From: Mucilaginibacter sp. L3T2-6
Lineage (GTDB): Bacteria > Bacteroidota > Bacteroidia > Sphingobacteriales > Sphingobacteriaceae
Direction: 5' to 3'
Assembly (NCBI RefSeq): GCF_030519355.1
Contig: NZ_JAUMKC010000001.1
Span: 62,001-126,000, forward strand
Length of the DNA stretch: 64,000 bases
How positions within the stretch are numbered: position 1 is the first letter of the stretch; each line of letters starts with the position of its first letter. A program made the translations under genes and the position numbers. This document shows positions 35,611-45,517 of the stretch, one piece after another. Below the pieces are notes generated by a model that saw only the letters and a list, made by a program, of their open reading frames with translations, was not told the DNA's origin and searched no databases.

Positions 35611-36180
35611 ATGATGCTGAATCTAAGAACCATCCCAAAGCCATTGGAAGGCGAATTCCCGCCTTATGCTATCATGTATATGAAGCTGATCCCGGATGAC
35701 GGGCGCGTGCTGGAACACCTGATGCAAAATTTTTACGATGTAAAGGAGTTGATTTATAATCTGCCGGCACAAATGCTTTACCATCGTTATGCCGAAGGCA
35801 AGTGGAGTATAAAAGAAACGCTGGTGCATATCATTGATGACGAACGTATTTTTGCTTACCGCGCGCTCCGTTTTGCACGAAACGAGCAGAATAATCTGAT
35901 CGGCTTTGACCAGGATAGCTATGTTACCTATTCGGAGGCGGATGGACGTAACCTGGATAATATCTTCGAAGAGTATTACTTTGTTCGTATGTCAACTATC
36001 GCCTTATTTAATGGTTTACCCGAAGATTCATTTATGCGGATCGGGAGAGGGACAGGCACGGCCAATAATGCCAGCGTACGCGCACTGGCTTACCATATAG
36101 CAGGGCATGAACAGCACCACATTAACCTGATAAAGGAACGGTACATACCGGCCTGGAAACATGGATCGCCATGCAATTGA
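35611..36180 (+). CDS. DinB family protein (DinB_2)
   Basis: The 189-aa four-helix-bundle protein has the DinB-type metal triad: His in LVHIIDDERIF (about residue 74) and two His in YHIAGHEQHHINLI (about 168-173). WSIKETLVHI and the preceding QMLYHRYAEGKW segment are family-typical. DinB-like proteins include thiol-S-transferases (bacillithiol and mycothiol types); the substrate here is unknown. It is probably in one unit with the HxlR gene. Confidence 0.87.
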   Translation: MMLNLRTIPKPLEGEFPPYAIMYMKLIPDDGRVLEHLMQNFYDVKELIYNLPAQMLYHRYAEGKWSIKETLVHIIDDERIFAYRALRFARNEQNNLIGFDQDSYVTYSEADGRNLDNIFEEYYFVRMSTIALFNGLPEDSFMRIGRGTGTANNASVRALAYHIAGHEQHHINLIKERYIPAWKHGSPCN

Positions 36181-36232
36181 CATTTCTGCCACGAACTATG
36201 CGCCGCGACCTACGAACCATCAACTTTTTCAT

Positions 36233-36240
36233 TATGTTTG
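36233..36240 (+). promoter_or_regulatory. Bacteroidota -7 box TATGTTTG
   Basis: The box lies 47 nt upstream of the polyprenyl synthase ATG (36288). A leader of about 43 nt would result. Confidence 0.45.
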
Positions 36241-36287
36241 TGCCTTGAGCGGACACGCTGTGCCGCGAGTAAAAAGCGCGTAACTTA

Positions 36288-37259
36288 ATGTTGAGCATCA
36301 ACGAGATTAAAAGACCCATTGCGGCCGATATCGATGTTTTTGAAGGCAAATTCAAGGCTTCGATGCAAAGTTCAGTGCCGCTGCTCGACCGTATTACCCA
36401 TTATATTGTTAAGCGTAAAGGAAAGCAGATCAGGCCGATGTTTGTTTTCTTTTCGGCTGCCATCTGCGGGGGGATTAACGAAAGCACCCATCGTGGCGCA
36501 GCCTTGGTAGAGCTGTTGCATACCGCCACGCTGATACACGACGATGTGGTAGACAACTCCTACCAGCGCCGCAGCTTTTTTTCGATAAACGCTTTATGGA
36601 AAAATAAAATTGCCGTTTTAGTAGGCGATTTCCTGCTGTCGAAAGGGCTGCTGCTCTCGATGAAGAACGATGATTATCGCTTCTTAAAAATCGTGTCAAC
36701 TGCCATGGAACAAATGATAGAGGGCGAGTTGCTGCAGGTGGAGAAAGTGCGCCGGATGGATATTGAAGAGAAGGTTTATTATGAAGTGATACGCCAGAAG
36801 ACGGCCAGCCTGATAGCCAGCTGCTGCGAATGCGGAGCTGCTTCGGCCGGGGCTGATGACGAAACCATAGAAAAGATGCGCGTATTTGGTGAGAAAACCG
36901 GTATAGCTTTCCAGATTAAGGATGATATGTTTGATTTCGGTACCGATGACGTAGGCAAGCCGCTGGGCATAGACATTAAAGAGAAAAAGGTTACCCTCCC
37001 GCTGATATTTGCACTGAACAACAGCAAACCGGCCATTAAGAAGGAGATGATAAACCTGGTAAAAAATCATAACGACGACCCTGAGAAGATAGCGCGGATC
37101 ATCAGGTTTGTGCAAGACACCGGCGGATTGCAGTATGCCGAAACACAAATGAAGAAATACCAGGACGAAGCGTTTGAAATATTGAATACTTTTCCCGAAG
37201 GCGAGGCTCGTACAGGGCTAGAACAACTGGTACGTTTTACTACTGAGCGCAACAAGTAA
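36288..37259 (+). CDS. Polyprenyl (octaprenyl-type) diphosphate synthase
   Basis: The 323-aa trans-isoprenyl diphosphate synthase has both Asp-rich motifs: LIHDDVVD (first, about residues 82-89) and FQIKDDMFDFG (second). GKQIRP and KTASLIASCCECGA are also typical. It makes the long prenyl chain for menaquinone; chain length cannot be read by eye. Its stop shares one base with the TerC start, so the two are co-transcribed. Confidence 0.93.
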   Translation: MLSINEIKRPIAADIDVFEGKFKASMQSSVPLLDRITHYIVKRKGKQIRPMFVFFSAAICGGINESTHRGAALVELLHTATLIHDDVVDNSYQRRSFFSINALWKNKIAVLVGDFLLSKGLLLSMKNDDYRFLKIVSTAMEQMIEGELLQVEKVRRMDIEEKVYYEVIRQKTASLIASCCECGAASAGADDETIEKMRVFGEKTGIAFQIKDDMFDFGTDDVGKPLGIDIKEKKVTLPLIFALNNSKPAIKKEMINLVKNHNDDPEKIARIIRFVQDTGGLQYAETQMKKYQDEAFEILNTFPEGEARTGLEQLVRFTTERNK

Positions 37260-38317
37260 TGAGCAGCGAATCGATTTTTATATCCGGGTTTATCGTTTTC
37301 ATTTTGATAATGCTGTCGCTCGATCTCGGTCTTTTTGCCAAACATGAACGGGCCGTCACTCTAAAGCAGGCAGCCATAATGAGCGCCGTTTGGGTATCAA
37401 TGGCGCTTGGCTTTTATGTACTGATCCTGAATTACGGCCACCTGCTGCACCATGTGGACAATTTTGCCACGTTGCAGGAGGTAAACGCAAAGCATCTTCA
37501 CCACCTCAAACTAAACCCTAACGATTTTGCCGGCGGCCTTGAGCTTTACCGCAAAAACCTGGGGCTTGAATTCCTGACCGGTTACGTGGTTGAATATGCT
37601 TTATCTGTCGACAATATCTTTGTTATTGTACTGATATTTACAGCCTTCGGCGTTAGCTCACGCCTGTATCACAAGGTGCTATTCTGGGGTATAATCGGGG
37701 CAGTGCTGATGCGCTTTACGTTTATTTTTGTGGGTGCTACGTTGATTACGCATTTCCACTGGATACTCTATATTTTCGGCGCTTTCTTGGTATATACCGG
37801 CGTAAGCATGTTCATTAATCGTAACCAGGAAGAGAAGATCGATACCGAAAACCATAGAATAGTGAGGTTTGCTTCCAGGTACTTTGCGGTGCACCCACGA
37901 TTTGAGGGGGGGAAGTTTTTTATAAAAATTGATGGGAAAAAACTGATCACGCCGCTTTTTCTTGTTCTGCTGGTTATCGAGGTGACCGATCTGGTTTTCG
38001 CGGTCGATTCCATCCCGGCAATATTTTCCATCACCAAAGACCCTTACATCGTTTTTTTCTCTAATATATTTGCCATTTTAGGTTTAAGATCGATGTTCTT
38101 TTTACTGGTGAACATCATCGACAAATTCCATTACCTTAAAGTGGGTTTGGCTATACTGCTGGCGTTTATCGGGCTAAAAATGCTCGGCGCTAACTATGCA
38201 GAGGAAATTGGACTGACGACCAGTGTGTCATTGTTGATAATACTCGGAATTTTAGCGGTAAGCATTGCTGCATCCCTGGTATTCCCGAGAAAGGAAAAGG
38301 CCGAGATCAGAGATTAG
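37259..38317 (+). CDS. TerC/Alx family integral membrane protein
   Basis: The 352-aa protein has about nine transmembrane helices. The acidic membrane motifs of the family are clear: EYALSVDNIFVIVLIF and EVTDLVFAVDSIPAIF. TerC/Alx proteins export manganese or support metalation of secreted enzymes and are linked to tellurite resistance and alkaline response. The gene overlaps the polyprenyl synthase stop by one base. Confidence 0.93.
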   Translation: MSSESIFISGFIVFILIMLSLDLGLFAKHERAVTLKQAAIMSAVWVSMALGFYVLILNYGHLLHHVDNFATLQEVNAKHLHHLKLNPNDFAGGLELYRKNLGLEFLTGYVVEYALSVDNIFVIVLIFTAFGVSSRLYHKVLFWGIIGAVLMRFTFIFVGATLITHFHWILYIFGAFLVYTGVSMFINRNQEEKIDTENHRIVRFASRYFAVHPRFEGGKFFIKIDGKKLITPLFLVLLVIEVTDLVFAVDSIPAIFSITKDPYIVFFSNIFAILGLRSMFFLLVNIIDKFHYLKVGLAILLAFIGLKMLGANYAEEIGLTTSVSLLIILGILAVSIAASLVFPRKEKAEIRD

Positions 38318-38393
38318 CTGAGAAATTGACCCGGCGGGTATTGCAAATAACATTGCAACTTTTCAACTTTACATCATTCAAACATCTATTCCC

Positions 38394-38873
38394 ATGGGAA
38401 ACAAAAATACCCCAATACCCTCCTTATATGAATGGGCGGGAGGAATGCCCGTCTTTATAGAACTGTTCGATAAGTTTTACGACAAGGTTTTGAATGATGA
38501 TACGCTGGAGCCTGTTTTCAGGCACATGTCGCTCCGGCATAGGTTACACGTTGCTCATTTTGTTGCGGAAGTTTTAGGCGGACCAAAAACTTACAGTGAA
38601 AACGAGGGCAGTCATTTTAAAATGATCCAAAAGCATTTGGAGCGGCATCTAACCGAAGCACACCGCAAACGCTGGATAGAACTGCTCCTCGAAACCGCTG
38701 ATGAACTATCCCTGCCTGATGACCCTGAGTTTCGCTCTGCTTTTGTGGCTTACCTGGAATGGGGCACGCGCATTGCCGTCATCAACTCCAACGCCGGCGA
38801 TATATCCGAAGACCCTAATGTACCAATGCCCGAATGGGGCTGGGGCGTACCAGGAGGGCCGTTTTTAGGGTGA
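38394..38873 (+). CDS. Group II truncated haemoglobin
   Basis: The 159-aa globin fits the 2/2 haemoglobin group II pattern. LYEWAGGMPVF forms the A/B corner, YDKVLNDDTLEPVF the B-C region, the proximal-His helix is MIQKHLERHLTEAHRKRW (Trp at the G8 position), and the C-terminus is PMPEWGWG. It probably binds oxygen or NO for detoxification. It is a single-gene unit. Confidence 0.9.
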   Translation: MGNKNTPIPSLYEWAGGMPVFIELFDKFYDKVLNDDTLEPVFRHMSLRHRLHVAHFVAEVLGGPKTYSENEGSHFKMIQKHLERHLTEAHRKRWIELLLETADELSLPDDPEFRSAFVAYLEWGTRIAVINSNAGDISEDPNVPMPEWGWGVPGGPFLG

Positions 38874-38959
38874 CATGCAGATTGCTGATGTGCGGATGAA
38901 AATATCAGCTAATTCTCTTCCGGACTTTACTGACGTATCGGACTTCCCGACTAAATACT

Positions 38960-38967
38960 TACCTTCG
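38960..38967 (+). promoter_or_regulatory. Near-consensus -7 box TACCTTCG for cdaA
   Basis: One base from TAnnTTTG, this box ends 5 nt before the cdaA ATG. Confidence 0.4.
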
Positions 38968-38972
38968 CTTTT

Positions 38973-39764
38973 ATGCAATGGATTGATTTTAAGCTTTTCA
39001 GAATAACGCCGTTTTCCATATTGGATATCGTGCTGCTGGCTATTATCATTTACCAGTTGTATAATCTGATCAGGGGTACAATTGCGGCCAATATTTTCCT
39101 TGGGCTGGCGCTCATTTATGTGCTTTACTTCATAGTTCCCGAATCGAAGATGCCCTTGCTGGCAGGGATATTGAAGAAGGTTGCGGACGTAGGCATTATT
39201 GCGGTTATTGTACTTTTTCAGCAGGAAATACGGCGATTTTTGCTGCTGGTAGGTAAGAACGCCTCCCTGCAGCGCAACAAAGCCTGGTGGCAATATTTCT
39301 TTGGTAAGGCTGAACGCGAAAAAGATAATTATGCACGCATCAAACCTATTATCGATGCCTGCAAAAGCTTAAAACAAACCCGTACAGGCGCCCTCATAGT
39401 TTTTGCTAAATATTACGATGAACAGTTTTACCAGAACAGCTGCGAAATAATAGAAGCTAAAATATCAAAAAGGCTTATCGAAAGTATATTTCAAAAAAAC
39501 AGCCCGCTGCATGATGGAGCAGTGGTTATTTCTGAGAATAAGATCAAGTCTGCCAGTTGTATTTTACCGCTCACGGAGAAAACGGATTTGCCTACGCAAT
39601 TCGGTTTAAGGCACAGGGCCGGTATAGGTGTTACGGAAACTAATGATGCCACCGCCATCATCGTATCTGAAGAAACGGGGGAAATATCCTACGCCAAGCA
39701 GGGGCGCGTAAAAATGAACATCAGCTTTGCCGAACTGGAAAAATTGCTGAATAAGGATTTTTGA
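38973..39764 (+). CDS. cdaA: Diadenylate cyclase CdaA
   Basis: The 263-aa enzyme makes cyclic di-AMP from ATP. Three N-terminal membrane helices (about 12-32, 38-55 and 62-82) precede the DAC domain, which has the catalytic DGA motif in SPLHDGAVVI and RHR in LRHRAGIGVTE. Cyclic di-AMP controls potassium and cell-wall homeostasis. Family genes often follow folP in Bacteroidota; that partner is not adjacent here. Confidence 0.95.
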   Translation: MQWIDFKLFRITPFSILDIVLLAIIIYQLYNLIRGTIAANIFLGLALIYVLYFIVPESKMPLLAGILKKVADVGIIAVIVLFQQEIRRFLLLVGKNASLQRNKAWWQYFFGKAEREKDNYARIKPIIDACKSLKQTRTGALIVFAKYYDEQFYQNSCEIIEAKISKRLIESIFQKNSPLHDGAVVISENKIKSASCILPLTEKTDLPTQFGLRHRAGIGVTETNDATAIIVSEETGEISYAKQGRVKMNISFAELEKLLNKDF

Positions 39765-39833
39765 TTTCGGGCGTTATAATACGATAATGTGCTTTGCCAC
39801 AGGGAAAGCCCGGGTTAACTGACAAAGAACAGG

Positions 39834-40685
39834 ATGGAAAACCTTCTTTCATACGATACTTTAAAGTTATTGCTGAATATCAGCAGCCGTTACCTTGTAT
39901 TTACAGGTTCGTTCTACCTTCTTTTTTACGTATGGCGTAAAAAGCGTTATTGGTACGCCAAGATTCAGCAGCGATACCCGGACAAGAAGCATATTATCCG
40001 CGAAGTTACCTACTCGTTCTTCACCGTATTGATATTCGGGGTGATAATTATGCTTACGGTGATTGCCGGTATGAAAGGGCTGACTCCCGTATATGCCCCG
40101 GCCGATAAATATGGATGGTTTTATTATTTCTTCAGTATCTTACTGATGATCTTAATGCACGATACCTATTTTTACTGGACACACCGCCTGATGCACTGGA
40201 AACCCTTGTTTAAATGGGTGCACAGGGTACATCACTTATCAGTAAATCCTACGCCATTTGCGGCTTATGCATTTCATCCTGTTGAGGCGGTGATAGAAGT
40301 GGGGATTATCCCGCTCATAGCATTCATCATTCCGCATCATGCCACAACAATTGTAATTTTCGGTTTATACTCACTCCTGATGAATGTAATGGGGCATTTG
40401 GGGTATGAATTGTTTCCTAAAGGTTTTGCCAGTCATCGTTTTTTTAAATGGCATAATACTTCCACTCACCACAATATGCATCATAGGCTTACGCGCTGCA
40501 ACTATGGCTTGTACTTTAATTTTTGGGACAGGGTAATGCATACCAACCATGCCACGTATGAAGACAGCTACGATAAAGTGGTCGGTCAGCGGGAGCAAGG
40601 CAAACTTATCCGCCAATCCTTAAAAACAGAAGCCGGGGAGCCTGTTACTTTTGAGGCCCGGGAAAAAGTGTTGCCGGAAGCTTAG
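39834..40685 (+). CDS. Sterol desaturase / fatty acid hydroxylase family protein
   Basis: The 283-aa membrane protein has four to five hydrophobic helices and the His boxes of the diiron fatty acid hydroxylase superfamily: HRLMH, HRVHH and HNMHH, plus the supporting His of FHPVEA. It hydroxylates or desaturates a lipid; the substrate is not predictable. The end overlaps the convergent gene at 40645 by 41 bp. Confidence 0.92.
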   Translation: MENLLSYDTLKLLLNISSRYLVFTGSFYLLFYVWRKKRYWYAKIQQRYPDKKHIIREVTYSFFTVLIFGVIIMLTVIAGMKGLTPVYAPADKYGWFYYFFSILLMILMHDTYFYWTHRLMHWKPLFKWVHRVHHLSVNPTPFAAYAFHPVEAVIEVGIIPLIAFIIPHHATTIVIFGLYSLLMNVMGHLGYELFPKGFASHRFFKWHNTSTHHNMHHRLTRCNYGLYFNFWDRVMHTNHATYEDSYDKVVGQREQGKLIRQSLKTEAGEPVTFEAREKVLPEA

Positions 40686-41043
40686 TTGATGGTTTGATGC
40701 TGGTGATTGCGTCATCCTTATCTTCGAGCTTTGCTATTGGCATGTTATCGTTACCCTTTAGTTTTGCGACGGGCATTTTTGAATTTCCGGGTAACACGGC
40801 AACCGGCATGTTGTCCGGGAAAGCTTTAAATACGCCGGTTTTTACAGCCAGGCCGGGCTTGCTGTTAAATGCAAGCAATTCCGATGTTTTCGGCTTTGCA
40901 TAAATGGCGTCCAATGCATCCGAATGAAATTTACCGATATTTTGCAAGGTTTTTGCGCTATCGTATAAAGCCTTGAGCTGTTGCTGTGCTTTAAGCTGAC
41001 CAGCACAGGCTATGATGATGCCAGGGAGGATGAATTTTTTCAT
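40645..41043 (-). CDS. Exported protein with MPVAKL repeats
   Basis: The 132-aa protein has a signal peptide (cut near LKAQQ, residue 20), a short helical segment (about 22-60), then three tandem repeats of the form (D/S)N/KMP(V/I)A(K/V)L..(G/D)N/K at about 78-112. The end is Pro-rich. I do not recognise the family. It overlaps the desaturase end by 41 bp on the opposite strand, but the signal peptide and regular repeats argue that it is a real gene. Confidence 0.6.
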   Translation of the reverse strand: MKKFILPGIIIACAGQLKAQQQLKALYDSAKTLQNIGKFHSDALDAIYAKPKTSELLAFNSKPGLAVKTGVFKAFPDNMPVAVLPGNSKMPVAKLKGNDNMPIAKLEDKDDAITSIKPSTKLPATLFPGPQK

Positions 41044-41169
41044 GACGATTTAAGTTTAAATCAGTTTAACGGAGGAAAGATGTATTCTGGTATAAAATTG
41101 ATTTAAATCTTTGTTTCCTAGGCGGCTAATAAGTCAAAGTTTCGGCGCAGGGCTTTGCGTCGCATCAGC

Positions 41170-43905
41170 TTAAAATACAATAGTGAAGGTCGTGCCAACG
41201 TTGGGCTCACTTTCTACACTTATTTTTCCGCCGAAAGTTTCTATTTGCGTTTTTGTCATAAATAAGCCTATCCCTTTACTATCAAAACCAGTATGAAAAG
41301 TGTGGTTCAACTTGAAAATATTGTTGGCGTGCCGCTTCATATCAATGCCAAGACCATTGTCGCTAAAGGTTAGTATGATCTTATCGTCAATTGCCTTTGA
41401 ATGTATATCTATTACCGGCGCAACATCAGCTTTGCTGTATTTAAGGGCGTTGCTTATCATATTGTAAAATATACTTTCCAGGTACATTTTCGGGAACTTC
41501 ATACTTTTGACTTCAAAGTTGGTGTTGATGACAGCATTTTTTGAAAGTATCTGTCCTTTCAGCATCTGTTCAATGCTGGTAGTCAGTTCGCCGAAGTCGC
41601 AATCGTCATACGGGAGGTTTTGGTTATTGCGAACCTCTAATACTTTCATCAATTCATTCAGTGTATCGATCAGCTTTGTGCTTGATTGTTTCAGCATGGT
41701 CAGGTAGTCGGATTTCTCCTCTTCCGAATCAGCTTCCGCCATCATGCCCAATATCATATCTATACTGCCAGCGGGACCGCGCAGGTTATGTGCTACAATG
41801 CGGTTAAAATCCTCAAACTGGCTGATGCGGTTCTCCAGGTCTAATGCACGTTTGTATTCATCAATATCGGTACAGGACCCAAACCACTTAGTAATTTTGC
41901 CGCGGTCGTCCTTCATGGGCAAGGCGCGGCAAAGGTGCCACTTATAGGCGCCGTCTGTTGCCCGCCGGAAGCGTAACTCCATTTGTAAAGGCTTGCCTGT
42001 ACTTAATGATTCAGCCCAGGCTTTTTCGTACTTTGCAAAGCCTTCTGCATTTAATACGGGTTGCCAGCCTTTTGCGAGAGTTTCATTAAACGACATCCCG
42101 GTATAATTAAACCAATGCTGGTTATAATAATCAAAAGTGCCGTCGGGCCCGGCTGTCCAGATCATTTGCGGGATAGAATCCGCAAGGAATTTAAACTCCT
42201 GTATTTTTTCGATGGTTTTATCCTGTTGCTCAATCAGCTCTATGTGTTCAAGCATAACGGCATTCAGCTTTTCCTGGGCTTCTAATGACCGCTGTAATGC
42301 AAACTCGGCCGATTTAAAATCGTTGATATCCTGGAATGTACCGAAAAGCCGCTTACATATCCCGTTTTCAAACTCAGCATTCCCAATTGACCTTACCCAT
42401 ATCTTTTCGCCGCTAACAGTTGTTAACTGCCGCTCCTGGTCCCACGGGGTTCCGTTCGTCATAGCCGCCGCAAGCGCCTCTTTTATCCGGCGCCGGTCTT
42501 GTTCTCTGTCATAAAATTTTAACCCGCTTTCCAGGTCAGGCTTATAATCCGGCGGCACGCCATGTATTTCTTTAGTTACCGACGACCAATAAATGGTTTG
42601 TTTCTCAATATCATATTCCCATCCGCCTACCCGTGCAACTTTATTGGTTTGCTCCAGCATACGGGTGGTACGCTTAAGGTCTCTTTCCAAATTATAACGG
42701 TTAGTAATATCCATGCCGTTAACAATCACATAGGGTTCGCCGGTGGTGCTGTTTTCCAGCACATTGTTATACATCCAGATGCGCACGGAGCCGTCTTTAT
42801 GCCGGGTAGAGGTCTGCCCCTGCATATGTCCTTCTTCTTTTATTTTTTGCAGATATTCATCTACAGCGCTGCGGCGCTCGGTTATACTTATGTCATAAAG
42901 CGTCATTCCAAGCAGCTCTTCGCGGGAATAGCCCAGAACAGCTGCCCCGGCATTGTTTATAGAGAGTATGCCCCCTTCCAGATCGTGGGTGAACATCATT
43001 CCCAGTGAATTTTGGAAAAATACACGCAGGCGTTCCTCGCTGGCTGCCAGTTGCTGGTCTTTAAGCACCAGTTCCGAAACATCGCGGCCTATACCGAAGA
43101 TATTGCCTGTTCCCGGCTCTGGCGATGAGGTCCATTCAATAGTTTTATAGTCGCCGCTTTTGGTTTTAAATCGCTGTAAAAAGTTAATGGTATTTTTCCC
43201 GTCAGCCAGCTTTTGCAATTCCTCTGCAGTTTTGTGTATATCATCAGGATGATAGAATTCGAAGCTTGAAGTGTTTAAGATTTCATCTTCACTCCAGCCG
43301 AAGAGCCTGGTAAAAGCCGGGTTTATTTTTTTAAAGTAGCCATCGATACCTCCGATAAAAACAAGGTCGTTCGACAGGTTAAATACTTTTTCAAAATTGC
43401 GCAGCTCTTCCCGCTGCCTGCGCTCCACAATCAGCGCAATGGCTTCATCTGCCAAAAGGGATAGCACCTGCTTTTGTTTGTCTGTTAATGCCTTAGGCTT
43501 GGTATCGATTACACATAGCGAGCCAAGTGCATAACCCTGCGGATCGATCAGCGGCGCGCCGGCATAAAAACGGATATCCGGGCTGCCGGTAACCAGCGGA
43601 TTGTTTTTAAAACGGTTATCAGCGGTTGCGTCTTTCACCTCCAGGATGCTTTCATCTATTATCGTGTGTGCACAAAAAGCCTGCTCCCTGGGCGTTTGTT
43701 TGCTGCTAAGGCCGACGGACGATTTAAACCACTGTCTGTCGATATCAATCAGCGAAACTGCTGATATGGGAGTTTCGCATATAATGGATGCTAATTTGGT
43801 AAGACGGTCAAATTCGGTTTCTTCAAGCGAATCTAAAATCTCATAATTTCGCAGGGCCCTAAGGCGCTCCTGCTCGTTTTCAGGGACAGGCAAAAGTGTT
43901 TTCAT
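41170..43905 (-). CDS. GAF and multi-PAS hybrid sensor histidine kinase
   Basis: The 911-aa soluble sensor kinase has an N-terminal GAF domain (about 20-165, with RFYAGAPLIDPQGYALGSLCVID), four PAS/PAC units (about 175-285, 290-410, 420-540 and 570-690), a phospho-acceptor helix with RIVAHNLRGPAGSIDMI (about 700), and a HATPase domain (N box NMISNALKYS, G1 DNGLGID, G2 GIGLFMTK). No membrane segment or receiver domain is present, so it acts in the cytoplasm on an unlinked response regulator. The ligand is unknown. Confidence 0.93.
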   Translation of the reverse strand: MKTLLPVPENEQERLRALRNYEILDSLEETEFDRLTKLASIICETPISAVSLIDIDRQWFKSSVGLSSKQTPREQAFCAHTIIDESILEVKDATADNRFKNNPLVTGSPDIRFYAGAPLIDPQGYALGSLCVIDTKPKALTDKQKQVLSLLADEAIALIVERRQREELRNFEKVFNLSNDLVFIGGIDGYFKKINPAFTRLFGWSEDEILNTSSFEFYHPDDIHKTAEELQKLADGKNTINFLQRFKTKSGDYKTIEWTSSPEPGTGNIFGIGRDVSELVLKDQQLAASEERLRVFFQNSLGMMFTHDLEGGILSINNAGAAVLGYSREELLGMTLYDISITERRSAVDEYLQKIKEEGHMQGQTSTRHKDGSVRIWMYNNVLENSTTGEPYVIVNGMDITNRYNLERDLKRTTRMLEQTNKVARVGGWEYDIEKQTIYWSSVTKEIHGVPPDYKPDLESGLKFYDREQDRRRIKEALAAAMTNGTPWDQERQLTTVSGEKIWVRSIGNAEFENGICKRLFGTFQDINDFKSAEFALQRSLEAQEKLNAVMLEHIELIEQQDKTIEKIQEFKFLADSIPQMIWTAGPDGTFDYYNQHWFNYTGMSFNETLAKGWQPVLNAEGFAKYEKAWAESLSTGKPLQMELRFRRATDGAYKWHLCRALPMKDDRGKITKWFGSCTDIDEYKRALDLENRISQFEDFNRIVAHNLRGPAGSIDMILGMMAEADSEEEKSDYLTMLKQSSTKLIDTLNELMKVLEVRNNQNLPYDDCDFGELTTSIEQMLKGQILSKNAVINTNFEVKSMKFPKMYLESIFYNMISNALKYSKADVAPVIDIHSKAIDDKIILTFSDNGLGIDMKRHANNIFKLNHTFHTGFDSKGIGLFMTKTQIETFGGKISVESEPNVGTTFTIVF

Positions 43906-44152
43906 AGAGGGCTTGATAACTCAAATTGTGAGTTAACACAATTGGGGTAAGTTATTCATGCTGATAAAAATAAACATTTTATCTAATCGAAACTATCGTT
44001 GTAGTAGATAAACCATCATAAAAAATATTAAAATTTACAGGTTTGTTTTTATTCGGGTAACTTTACAACCGCTGGTTGTGTTTATTGTTGCCTGGCAATA
44101 AAAAAGCAGAATCTGGCCCTTATTTTAATCTTCAAACGCTACTTTAGCATTA
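43906..44152. promoter_or_regulatory. Divergent intergenic region, kinase / RDD gene
   Basis: The 247-bp region contains a short palindrome AACTCA-N5-TGAGTT (43918-43934) just upstream of the kinase start, and a near-consensus box TACTTTAG (44140-44147) 5 nt before the RDD ATG. I see nothing else. Confidence 0.35.
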
Positions 44153-44800
44153 ATGGCTCACGAATATTATATTTTAGATGGCAGCGAACAACGCGGCCCG
44201 TTTACTTTTAACGAGTTAACACAGATGGACCTGGATATTCATACCAGGATACTTTCGCCCCTGGAAAATACCTTGCAGGATGCCTGCGATCTTCCTGAAT
44301 TCTATCCTTATTTTGAGTCGCGGGGGATTTATTTACCTACCGGCGACAACCTTGCTTCGTTTGGATGGCGCCTGATGGCCTGGGTTATTGATTATATCAT
44401 TCTCTCGTTCGTTAATAACTTTGTATTTACTGCTTTAGCTGCGGCCGGCTTCACTTTTAAATTACCCACTATGGATCAGCTGGCCAAAGCGCCCATAACG
44501 GATCTTATGTCGATGCATGACATATTTACACTGATGCTGATCATCAATTTGATAATGATACTTTACCATGCTGCCTGGGAATCGTCGCCGTTACAGGGCA
44601 GCCTCGGAAAAAAACTGTGCAAGCTCGTGGTGGTGGATATCGATGGGCAGCGCCTCAGCTTTGTGAATGCATTCCTGCGCAACTTAGGCAAAATAGTATC
44701 AAGCACTATTTTTGGCATCGGTTTCCTTAATATAATCTGGAACGAACATAAGCAAGCCTGGCACGATATTTTCGCCAAAACGTACGTGGTGAAATTGTAG
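44153..44800 (+). CDS. GYF_2-RDD membrane protein, copy 1
   Basis: The 215-aa protein has an N-terminal GYF_2 (DUF4339) domain (about 1-50, YYILDGSEQRGPFTFNEL) fused to an RDD membrane domain (about 65-215). RDD hallmarks are LASFGWRLMAWVIDYIIL, SLGKKLCKLVVVDIDG and HKQAWHD. Three or four helices are predicted. RDD proteins have been linked to sodium/proton exchange or membrane assembly; the role here is open. Nineteen base pairs separate it from a paralogue. Confidence 0.87.
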   Translation: MAHEYYILDGSEQRGPFTFNELTQMDLDIHTRILSPLENTLQDACDLPEFYPYFESRGIYLPTGDNLASFGWRLMAWVIDYIILSFVNNFVFTALAAAGFTFKLPTMDQLAKAPITDLMSMHDIFTLMLIINLIMILYHAAWESSPLQGSLGKKLCKLVVVDIDGQRLSFVNAFLRNLGKIVSSTIFGIGFLNIIWNEHKQAWHDIFAKTYVVKL

Positions 44801-44819
44801 CAGTAATTCACTTACCGGG

Positions 44820-45443
44820 ATGAGTTATGCGTATTACATTATAAAAGACGGGCAGGAAAAAGGGCCCTATACCTTTAACGAACTGATACGCCTTCACCTT
44901 GAAATTAATACCAGGGTACGGTCGCCTATGGCCGCCAACTGGGAAGATGCCTGCGATGTGCCCGAACTTTCGTCGTATTTTGAATCGCTGGGTATATATT
45001 TTCCGACAAAAAGCAACCTGGCTTCATTCTGGTGGCGGCTGCTTGCTTACATCATTGATTTTTTTATAATAGAGGTAAGTACCTATTTTGTGCTCGACCA
45101 GTTGGCAAGGAGCGGGGTAATTGACCCCAATTCGCCCAAGGGCCTATTGTTGGCGCTGGTAATTTTTCAGGGTGTAATTATCCTTTATAATACTATTTGC
45201 GAGATAACGCCGATGAAGGGAAGTATTGGTAAAAGGATATGCCGGCTGGTAGTTGTCGATATTGATGGTTCGGGCATTGGCTTTTTTAGGGCATTCAAAA
45301 GAAATCTTTATAAAATATTGTCGCGTTTGTTTTTCTACCTGGGTTTTCTGCGTGTACTGTGGGACGAACACCGTCAGGCCTGGCACGACGAGTTTGTGAA
45401 GGTATATGTAGTGCGAAGGCGGAAAAATAGCAGCAGGGGTTAG
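44820..45443 (+). CDS. GYF_2-RDD membrane protein, copy 2
   Basis: The 207-aa tandem paralogue of the upstream gene keeps the same architecture: GYF_2 (YYIIKDGQEKGPYTFNEL), then RDD (LASFWWRLLAYIIDFFII, SIGKRICRLVVVDIDG, HRQAWHDEF). The C-terminus is Arg/Lys-rich (VRRRKNSSRG). The two copies are clearly homologous across their length but diverged in the helices, suggesting an old duplication. Confidence 0.87.
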   Translation: MSYAYYIIKDGQEKGPYTFNELIRLHLEINTRVRSPMAANWEDACDVPELSSYFESLGIYFPTKSNLASFWWRLLAYIIDFFIIEVSTYFVLDQLARSGVIDPNSPKGLLLALVIFQGVIILYNTICEITPMKGSIGKRICRLVVVDIDGSGIGFFRAFKRNLYKILSRLFFYLGFLRVLWDEHRQAWHDEFVKVYVVRRRKNSSRG

Positions 45444-45517
45444 TTGCAGCAGCAGGCAGCCTGTATACAAAATATTAGCCGGCAAAATGGCTGCCGATGT
45501 CCGTCGCTTCTTACAAC

